Assembly: GCA_910578305.1 (NCBI GenBank)
Contig: CAJTQH010000004.1
Coordinates: 1-12,225, forward strand
From: an uncultured Muribaculaceae bacterium
GTDB taxonomy: Bacteria > Bacteroidota > Bacteroidia > Bacteroidales > Muribaculaceae
Length of the DNA: 12,225 nt
Reading direction: 5' to 3'
The position numbers and the translations under genes are program-made. Each line of letters opens with the position of its first letter. Position 1 is the stretch's first letter. This document shows positions 6,791 through 12,225 of this stretch, one piece after another. Below the pieces are notes generated by a model that worked only from the letters and a program-made list of their open reading frames with translations, was not told the origin of the DNA and did not search any database.

Positions 6791-6843
6791 ATTGTAATGT
6801 CGGGAATCAATTATTTTATTAACTATAAATAAATCAAAGATCA

Positions 6844-7230
6844 ATGAAAAAAGTACTTGTTGCAATGGCGGTCATGTTGGCCACAATGATGATTTCATGC
6901 TCAAATGGAGATGTGTTGGAATCAGTAAATGAAAAAATTGAAAAAGATGGAATTGAAACCACTTTCACTCAGGAGGAATATAAGGCAATAATTTCCTACA
7001 TGATTGAATATACTGAAGCTGAAACTGAATCAGGAGATGTGGAATCGGCGCAGATGCAATATCCTCGTTGGGATGATTATGACATGATTCTGTTTCTTGC
7101 GGTCCGTGAGGCACTTTTAGATAATTCAACCATGGCCGAGTATGATAAATTGAAAAAAATTAAAAGAGAATTGGCGGATCAGCCTAAAACAGTTATCGAA
7201 CAAGAACCGATTATAATCGAAGAACTTTAG
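6844..7230 (+). CDS. Small predicted lipoprotein
   Basis: The 128-residue protein begins with a lipoprotein signal: MKK, hydrophobic residues 4-17, and Met-Ile-Ser-Cys with the acceptor cysteine at residue 19. It should be lipid-anchored to an envelope membrane. The mature part is acidic and mainly helical (EEYKAIISYMIEYTEAE, AEYDKLKKIKRELAD) and ends in a glutamate/isoleucine-rich tail (EQEPIIIEEL). I see no known enzymatic motif and recognise no family. The stop is 12 bases before the zinc-ribbon gene at 7243, so the two are cotranscribed. No TAnnTTTG box is visible between the structured RNA and this gene, so transcription may come from the promoter at 6541-6548. Confidence 0.8.
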   Translation: MKKVLVAMAVMLATMMISCSNGDVLESVNEKIEKDGIETTFTQEEYKAIISYMIEYTEAETESGDVESAQMQYPRWDDYDMILFLAVREALLDNSTMAEYDKLKKIKRELADQPKTVIEQEPIIIEEL

Positions 7231-7242
7231 AATTACCTATTT

Positions 7243-7728
7243 ATGTATTGTGCTAATTGCGGTGCCAAAATTGAGGACGAACAGAAATTCTGTCATGCCT
7301 GTGGTGCGACAAACGTAAATTCATCAGATGATGATGTGGACTACGAAGCCTATGAAGAGGACGCAGATGATGACAATGATTCGACATCGTCATTTGATTG
7401 GTTTTACGAAGTTATTCCATATCTGATTATTGCTGCTGTATTGTTGGTTTTTGCTCCTTCGGAGTATAAAGTCAAATCGGAAGTTGCTCATGAATTGATC
7501 ACAAAAGTATCTGACCGTGTCGGCGACTATATGGGTGTTGACAATTTCGGAGCAATTATAGACGGGGATTCTTTTGATGATGATGAGGCCATAAAGATTG
7601 CAGAAAGATTCGGCACCATAACCGTCAAGAATTTCATGTTGTTCAAAGTTGCATATTTCAAACCGGTGAATAAGAAAAAAGAAAGATTTGTGGCAATTGG
7701 CGTGTGCGGATTTGTCATTACTCCTTAA
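7243..7728 (+). CDS. Zinc-ribbon protein with one membrane segment and an outer domain
   Basis: Of 161 residues, the first 21 form a zinc ribbon (C3, C6, C17, C20; MYCANCGAKI...FCHACG). Residues 29-47 are strongly acidic (DDDVDYEAYEEDADDDND), residues 54-70 are a hydrophobic membrane helix (WFYEVIPYLIIAAVLLVF), and the remainder after APSEY is about 90 residues. The C-terminus (KNFMLFKVAYFKP, then RFVAIGVCGFV) is somewhat like DUF4359 proteins, which I offer only as a suggestion. With no cleavable signal, the zinc ribbon probably stays in the cytoplasm and the C-terminal part is outside. The gene is 12 bases after the lipoprotein gene and 56 before a second zinc-ribbon gene. The two ribbons are related, so a common partner or a duplicated N-terminal module is plausible. 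Confidence 0.8.
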   Translation: MYCANCGAKIEDEQKFCHACGATNVNSSDDDVDYEAYEEDADDDNDSTSSFDWFYEVIPYLIIAAVLLVFAPSEYKVKSEVAHELITKVSDRVGDYMGVDNFGAIIDGDSFDDDEAIKIAERFGTITVKNFMLFKVAYFKPVNKKKERFVAIGVCGFVITP

Positions 7729-7784
7729 AATAATCGCGAAAATAAAAATCATTATTTTTAATAGACACTTAAATTTAAATTATC

Positions 7785-8666
7785 ATGTTTTGTAAGAATT
7801 GCGGGACAAAATTGAATGAAAACGTCCGATTCTGTCAGGAATGCGGGACCAAAGTTCAGAACACTGATTCTGAACCTGAAACAGTTGTTGGAAATGCCAC
7901 CGGTGACTCGTCGTTAAACACGACTGCTTCCTCTGCTTCCGATTCGCATGCGTTGGAACAGACGGCTCCACATATGGAAACGGAATCTGAAGCCGAATAT
8001 GAGGTAGAATATCCGTCTCCGTTGAAAATCAAAATCTACTATCTGCTGGCGTGTGCAGGAGCGATTGTTTGGATGATAGGGTCTATTGCCTATTGGCTTG
8101 AATTGGAACCTACCTCCGGTCATCATTATGGTCCAGGAAGAGTTAAGCTTTCCAGCGGCATTTTTGACTTTTGTGCGAATGTCCCCGGATGGATTCCGGA
8201 GATGTTTTCAACTGTATTTTTTACACTGCTTGCCTTTGAGTTCAGAAAGTATCTGTTACAGTTTGATCTGTCAAAACAACTGAGAACCGCGCTTCAGGTG
8301 ATGCTTGGTGTCGCTGTGGCCGCAGTCGTATGGAACCTGGTTACAGAAGCTATGGATGATTTTTTAGCTATATATGTCGGTTACATTTTCATTGCCGCCG
8401 CATGGGTGGGAATAGGACAGGCTTTGCGTAAATCTGAAATTACTCCGCTTGGAACATGGTTTTTAGCCGCCGGCATCACATCGTTTTTCATGTTCATTTG
8501 TTATATGATATATGAGTTGAGGTGTCGTATTGGCGATCCTGACACAGAATCTTTGACTATGCTTGCCGCAATATTGGTCGTTGCCGTCGCCGTATGTGAA
8601 TGCAAAGTCTTTATTGAAATGGGCAAATATCTCGGAGCCGATGATGATGATGACACAGAGGAATAG
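7785..8666 (+). CDS. Zinc-ribbon polytopic membrane protein
   Basis: The 293-residue protein begins with a zinc ribbon (C3, C6, C17, C20; MFCKNCGTKL...FCQECG), similar to the neighbour's first 21 residues. A low-complexity Ser/Thr/Glu linker (residues 26-77) leads to about six hydrophobic segments: roughly 84-105, 139-158, 168-187, 193-213, 222-245 and 257-276. The tail is a run of aspartates and glutamates (DDDDDTEE). No transporter or enzyme motif is visible, so the function is unknown. The ribbon and linker are expected on the cytoplasmic side. The 56-base gap before it has no promoter box, so it is probably the last gene of the lipoprotein/zinc-ribbon operon. It faces the Ser/Thr kinase gene across a strong hairpin. 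Confidence 0.82.
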   Translation: MFCKNCGTKLNENVRFCQECGTKVQNTDSEPETVVGNATGDSSLNTTASSASDSHALEQTAPHMETESEAEYEVEYPSPLKIKIYYLLACAGAIVWMIGSIAYWLELEPTSGHHYGPGRVKLSSGIFDFCANVPGWIPEMFSTVFFTLLAFEFRKYLLQFDLSKQLRTALQVMLGVAVAAVVWNLVTEAMDDFLAIYVGYIFIAAAWVGIGQALRKSEITPLGTWFLAAGITSFFMFICYMIYELRCRIGDPDTESLTMLAAILVVAVAVCECKVFIEMGKYLGADDDDDTEE

Positions 8667-8693
8667 TCGATTTAGAACCGGCTCCTAATCATG

Positions 8694-8724
8694 ATGTGGC
8701 CTGCCTGATTATGGCAGGCCACAT
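8694..8724. terminator. Twelve-base hairpin between convergent genes
   Basis: ATGTGGCCTGCC (8694-8705) and GGCAGGCCACAT (8713-8724) are exact reverse complements around a 7-base loop. It lies 27 bases after the zinc-ribbon stop, and the kinase stop codon (8709-8711) is in the loop. Neither side has a real T-tract, so it is a strong candidate for a bidirectional terminator, but not a textbook one. Confidence 0.65.
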
Positions 8725-9941
8725 TCAATATCTGAATAAAAGTTGTGCATGACAGAAGTAGCCGTCTCGGAGATAATTGGTTTTATCCTTGCAAATGTTG
8801 CCGGATCACCACCACATTGTTCTTCGACATATCTGTAAACATTTTGAAGAAGTCTGTATGAATCAAACGAATACTCTGATGAATCGGAGGAGTACCATTT
8901 GTCAAGTTCTGTCTGTACGTATATGCGTGTGTATGTAATCATTGAGTCAAGTCTTTGATCACTTATCTGGTTTGAGTGGGTTGCACGCTTATGAGGTAAG
9001 TCCGGCACGGTAGCTGGAGCGGAAATAGCAGCAGTGGCGGGAATAATGCCGGCTTCTGTAGTGTCCCGGGGCGTATTCTGCGCCAGAGTTTCGATCGGGG
9101 TCATCTGTGAAACCATCCCACGGCTTCCCATAATGGCGATGACTGCTCCAACAGACAGCAGAACGGCAGTGGCTAATGATAGTATTCGCAGCCGTCGACC
9201 TTGGTCTTTACGGCGAATAAGCGATGGAATGGACGATGCTTCTGCAGGTCGCAATTCCGGATCTTCGGCACTGCACTGCGCTGCCACCTTGCAATATCCT
9301 TTTGATGCATTGCCACTCATGCGTTGCATGATCATCCCAAGCGAATAGATATCTACCCGCGGATCGCTGTCAGTACCGGAGGTAAGTTGCTCGGGAGCAC
9401 TGTAATGCCGGGTCCCTCCGGCATATTTGAAATCAGTGTATGCCGTGCCGTCGCTGAGTCCGAAATCAATCAGCTTCACAAATTTACCGGAATTGGCCAG
9501 CATGATATTCCCGGGTTTAAGGTCGCGATGTATGATCTGATGACTATGCAGATAATCGAGAGCATCGCATATCTGGTTAGTGATATCCATCGCTTTATCT
9601 CGAGCCAATGGAGTGTTGGCTGCCAAATAATCGTCAAGCGTGACACCATCTACCAGTTCCATCATTATTGCGGGTCCGACACCATCAATGATTTCATATC
9701 CGAGTGTGGCAGTGATGTTGTGATGATACAGTGTGTGGCCGATCTCATATTCCTTCCGTAGCAATTCGATATGGATTGCGCTGTCGAGATACTCCGGTTT
9801 GAGGGCTTTTAGGGCGATTCTTCGGCCGTTTCTTACAGCAGAGTATATACGACAATAACCACTTACAGATTCATAGATCAATCTGAGGGATGTATCGGTG
9901 TATTGCCTCGACAATGGAATGTCAAATCCGGAAGTTTCCAT
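8709..9941 (-). CDS. Membrane Hanks-type Ser/Thr protein kinase
   Basis: The protein has 410 residues from METSGFD. Residues 14-238 are a eukaryotic-like kinase domain: catalytic lysine K45 (IALK), the alpha-C region REYEI-like RKEYEI (E64/E66), hinge MELVDG, catalytic loop HRDLKPGNIM (138-147), DFG (159-161), APE (182-184) and DIYSLGM. The glycine-rich loop is degenerate, with only one glycine near SVSGYCRIYSAV where GxGxxG is expected. A single membrane helix lies at 253-271, followed by a 139-residue outer part: a Pro/Ala/Thr-rich stalk and then a helical domain with CGGDP. No PASTA or PEGA repeats are seen. It would phosphorylate cytoplasmic Ser/Thr targets in response to an envelope signal. 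The frame is open to 9980, but codons before the ATG at 9939-9941 overlap the pyrF terminator. The substrate is unknown. Confidence 0.9.
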   Translation of the reverse strand: METSGFDIPLSRQYTDTSLRLIYESVSGYCRIYSAVRNGRRIALKALKPEYLDSAIHIELLRKEYEIGHTLYHHNITATLGYEIIDGVGPAIMMELVDGVTLDDYLAANTPLARDKAMDITNQICDALDYLHSHQIIHRDLKPGNIMLANSGKFVKLIDFGLSDGTAYTDFKYAGGTRHYSAPEQLTSGTDSDPRVDIYSLGMIMQRMSGNASKGYCKVAAQCSAEDPELRPAEASSIPSLIRRKDQGRRLRILSLATAVLLSVGAVIAIMGSRGMVSQMTPIETLAQNTPRDTTEAGIIPATAAISAPATVPDLPHKRATHSNQISDQRLDSMITYTRIYVQTELDKWYSSDSSEYSFDSYRLLQNVYRYVEEQCGGDPATFARIKPIISETATSVMHNFYSDIECGLP

Positions 9942-9985
9942 AAAAAGTATAAAGCCTTTGCCGATACATGTCATCGACAAAGGCT
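9942..9985 (-). terminator. Rho-independent terminator of the pyrF operon, abutting the kinase start
   Basis: On the - strand AGCCTTTG (9985-9978) pairs with CAAAGGCT (9960-9953), helped by an inner CGAT/ATCG pairing, and is followed by TTATACTTTTT. It starts about 22 bases after the pyrF stop and ends right at the kinase ATG (9941), so it covers the place where the kinase ribosome site should be. Confidence 0.8.
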
Positions 9986-10006
9986 GTATAGTGTGCGTTC
10001 GATGGA

Positions 10007-10828
10007 TTATTTACTCAGTAGATCCGACATCTGGTCGCGGAGCTTACGGGCTTCGGCAGCGGCGACTTCGGCAAAGTCAGTCCCGTTAGAGGCATATATT
10101 ATGCCACGCGATGAATTGACAAGCAGGCCACAATCGCCCGGTATCATACCGTAGCGGCATACTTCTTCAAGGCTTCCGCCCTGTGCACCTACGCCCGGAA
10201 CAAGAAGGAATGATGTAGGAGCTACACGACGTATATCCTCAAACATGCGACCCTGCGTGGCGCCTACCACATACATCATCTCGTCGTCACCGGCCCATTG
10301 CTTAGACTTACCTATTACCGATTCGAAGAGGGGAGTGCCTTCCTCATTTTTTATCAGCTGAAAATCGTGTGAGCCTTTGTTGGATGTAAGAGCGAGCAGA
10401 ATCACCCATTTGCCTTCATAACCGAGAAACGGTGTCACGCTGTCTTCACCCATATACGGAGCCACAGTTATAGCATCGACATCGAGATGTTCGAAGAAGC
10501 TGCGGGCATAGAGTTTTGATGTGTTGCCTATGTCGCCGCGTTTTGCATCGGCTATAATAAACTGGTCGGGATAGTTCTGCTTGATATAGCTGATAGTGCG
10601 TTCAAGAGCATCCCACCCTTTCGATCCGAAACTCTCATAAAATGCCATATTGGGCTTATAGGCCACACAATAGGGAGCCGTAGCGTCGATAATCGCTTTG
10701 TTGAATTCAAATATCGGATCTTCCGATTCAAGAAGATGAGCCGGTATTTTTTTTACGTCGGTGTCAAGACCTACGCAAAGGAATGATCCTTTGCGACGGA
10801 TGTTTTCAATAAGTTCTGATCTTTTCAT
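10007..10828 (-). CDS. pyrF: Orotidine 5'-phosphate decarboxylase
   Basis: The enzyme decarboxylates orotidine monophosphate to UMP in the last step of pyrimidine synthesis, in the cytoplasm. From MKRSELIENI it has 273 residues, the size of the longer (type 2) bacterial subfamily. Key residues are visible: VGLDTD near residue 19, YKPNMAFYESFG, and the catalytic IADAKRGDIGNTS with K96 and D99 in the DxKxxDI pattern. Also seen are VAPYMGEDSV, VVGATQ, PGVGAQGG and NSSRGI, the phosphate-binding segment near the C-terminus. The frame extends to 10879 but overlaps the upstream gene, and the internal ATG at 10826-10828 gives the typical N-terminus. It follows the DUF4153-like gene by 17 bases, so the two share a transcript that ends at the 9942-9985 terminator. 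Nothing is unusual. Confidence 0.97.
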   Translation of the reverse strand: MKRSELIENIRRKGSFLCVGLDTDVKKIPAHLLESEDPIFEFNKAIIDATAPYCVAYKPNMAFYESFGSKGWDALERTISYIKQNYPDQFIIADAKRGDIGNTSKLYARSFFEHLDVDAITVAPYMGEDSVTPFLGYEGKWVILLALTSNKGSHDFQLIKNEEGTPLFESVIGKSKQWAGDDEMMYVVGATQGRMFEDIRRVAPTSFLLVPGVGAQGGSLEEVCRYGMIPGDCGLLVNSSRGIIYASNGTDFAEVAAAEARKLRDQMSDLLSK

Positions 10829-10845
10829 ATCGTTGTCTGGTTTGT

Positions 10846-12225
10846 TTATTTCTTGAATAAATAGCCGTTTATGTGGCAATAGTTTACTTTTTCATTTCCA
10901 CCCTCAGTGCCTACGTTGATATTGATGTACTCCGGTATGAGTATCAGACTGTCGCCCGGCATACTGATAGTAACACATGTGTCGTTTTTCAATTTTTCAA
11001 GATGCTTGATGTTCAATATAATAGTATCGTGATCATCTGTCATTGTAATGGTTCTGTCCTTGATCGTACAATCGTAAAATGACTTATTGATATTTCTGAC
11101 TTTAGAACATCCTTCGGGAATCATATGGTATTGATCCATTTGCTGAAATCTATATAAATAATCAATATCGGTATTCTTATGATCACTCATATAAGGCTGG
11201 AATATCGGGTCTATATAATAATAGGATTCGTTGTCATGAACAGGAAATGCTATAATATCGGATATCAGATCATGGTTATTCCATGAGTCAAGATAATTCA
11301 GTTTTTCATAAATATCTCGTTTGCTTTTGCGGCCAAGCGACTCATACGCTTTTGCAAATGTCTCTCGATCGGCCGGGAAGGTCTTAATGCCGGCAGATAT
11401 GAGCTGACGTTTCACCGCATTCTGCATGTAGCGGTTGGAAATTGAAGTGAAATTCGCTCCCGGAATGATTGATGTAATCAGAAATATTACGGCAAACGAT
11501 ATCGCCACTTTATTAAGTCGCCACGAATTCCTGCGACATCCGAGATACACAAATGCGGAATAGCACCAAAGATTGAATGCGGCTACATAAAGCCTTGAAG
11601 GGGTGATGCCATATTGATTGATGCGGTAGCCGATGGCCACACTCATCATCACAAGTAGCGGAAGCATAAGCCACGGAAGCATGCGGCATGACAGTAAGGT
11701 ATAGCTGTCAGTGCCTTTTTTTCTCAAGGCTTCAAGCAAAAAGAGCACAAAGATCACCACAAGTGCCAGCCCGGATACAGACCAGCATATTATTCCATTT
11801 GGCAGCTCCCATAAAAACAGTATTTTCAGACCATAGATGTACAAAATGGCCATGTAAACAAGTGTAACGGGAAGCACCAGATACTTTGTAAGTCCGATTC
11901 GGAATCCGGACGGCTCGAAAGATTTGCTTCGGTTTTCACATTCGTCTTTTGAAGGAATACGCGACAGCATTATATACGAGCATAGCATGAAGCACAATAT
12001 CACGTCTATCTCTGCGTATGTCTTGTACGAAAGATCTAAAATAAGCGTGTCAATCGTTAAACCTATAATCATTATGGCTATTAACAGACACAGCGATATA
12101 CAGGCCGTAGTAAATAGGTTTGACAGTTGCTCATTGGTAAACATCCATGAAACACGTTCGGAGATGCGGCCTTTTGACGGAATAAACAATATGGCCGTGA
12201 TTCCTGCCGCAACCGCTGCCATATG
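10846..12225 (-). CDS. DUF4153-like membrane protein (5' end outside window)
   Basis: The frame is open to the window edge, so the start is unknown; at least 458 residues are seen. The first 290 or so residues are rich in hydrophobic helices, about eight segments, for example around ACISLCLLIAIMIIGLTI, LVLPVTLVYMAILYIYGL and ALVVIFVLFLLEAL. The remaining 170 residues are soluble, with ISNRYMQNAVKRQLISAG and a beta-rich C-terminus (TITMTDDHDTIILNIKHLE, DSLILIPEYINI). The arrangement, a polytopic N-terminus and a soluble tail that resembles the FNVSxRSQ region, fits the DUF4153 family, a common Bacteroidota membrane protein of unknown role. The family call is moderate. It is cotranscribed with pyrF, though no pathway link to pyrimidines is evident. 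Confidence 0.75.
   Translation of the reverse strand, partial: HMAAVAAGITAILFIPSKGRISERVSWMFTNEQLSNLFTTACISLCLLIAIMIIGLTIDTLILDLSYKTYAEIDVILCFMLCSYIMLSRIPSKDECENRSKSFEPSGFRIGLTKYLVLPVTLVYMAILYIYGLKILFLWELPNGIICWSVSGLALVVIFVLFLLEALRKKGTDSYTLLSCRMLPWLMLPLLVMMSVAIGYRINQYGITPSRLYVAAFNLWCYSAFVYLGCRRNSWRLNKVAISFAVIFLITSIIPGANFTSISNRYMQNAVKRQLISAGIKTFPADRETFAKAYESLGRKSKRDIYEKLNYLDSWNNHDLISDIIAFPVHDNESYYYIDPIFQPYMSDHKNTDIDYLYRFQQMDQYHMIPEGCSKVRNINKSFYDCTIKDRTITMTDDHDTIILNIKHLEKLKNDTCVTISMPGDSLILIPEYININVGTEGGNEKVNYCHINGYLFKK

Noticed and set aside
6411..6797. A 128-codon + strand frame over the 6375-6843 gap and a 68-codon - strand frame (6540-6746) inside it
   Set aside because: Neither has recognisable motifs, and both overlie the strongly self-pairing RNA with its own promoter. 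The paired arms explain the base order better than a protein does.
1..12225. CRISPR arrays, tRNA or rRNA genes
   Set aside because: No spaced direct repeats and no tRNA or rRNA signature sequences were found on reading either strand.

Overview
The window looks like a chromosomal segment of a gut Bacteroidales bacterium, plausibly Muribaculaceae; the family-level placement is inference. The main evidence is a set of promoter boxes of the Bacteroidota type (TAnnTTTG, no classical -35/-10 pair) at 4195-4202, 5677-5684, 6372-6379 and 6541-6548. Exported and membrane proteins and housekeeping genes of Bacteroidales type, weak Shine-Dalgarno signals and moderate GC agree with this.

Left part (1-2200, + strand): the end of a TrmH/SpoU RNA methyltransferase gene overlaps radA, and a methylated-DNA-cysteine methyltransferase gene (ogt type) follows 21 bases later. 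Both repair genes are broken in the sequence as given. radA has a frame break at about 569-571, best explained by two missing bases. ogt has a break at about 1797-1803 that also lacks about five residues. The convergent end of this block carries a perfect 20-base inverted repeat (2098-2145) that resembles two IS150-type IS ends with no transposase between them.

Middle (2204-4390, - strand): two exported proteins, a PEGA-domain protein and a protein with a possible jelly-roll C-terminus, form an operon. It is preceded by a leader of about 350 bases with its own promoter. The leader can form mutually exclusive helices, one of them followed by a T-rich tract, and contains a short open frame; it looks like an attenuator or riboswitch. 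Then come pgk (with its own promoter and terminator) and a small Bacteroidota-type regulator-like protein, each monocistronic on the - strand.

The 6375-6843 gap holds a candidate rod-shaped structured RNA of about 235 bases (about 6555-6790). It has its own promoter box and its 5' and 3' ends pair, an architecture like 6S RNA. Downstream on the + strand lie a small lipoprotein and two membrane proteins that both begin with a CxxC...CxxC zinc ribbon.

Right part (8694-12225, - strand): a DUF4153-like membrane protein (cut by the window edge) and pyrF form an operon that ends in a terminator. A one-pass membrane Hanks-type Ser/Thr kinase starts right below that terminator and runs convergent to the zinc-ribbon genes. 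The PEGA protein, zinc-ribbon membrane proteins, lipoprotein and receptor-type kinase together suggest envelope signalling, but no direct functional link is shown by the sequence.
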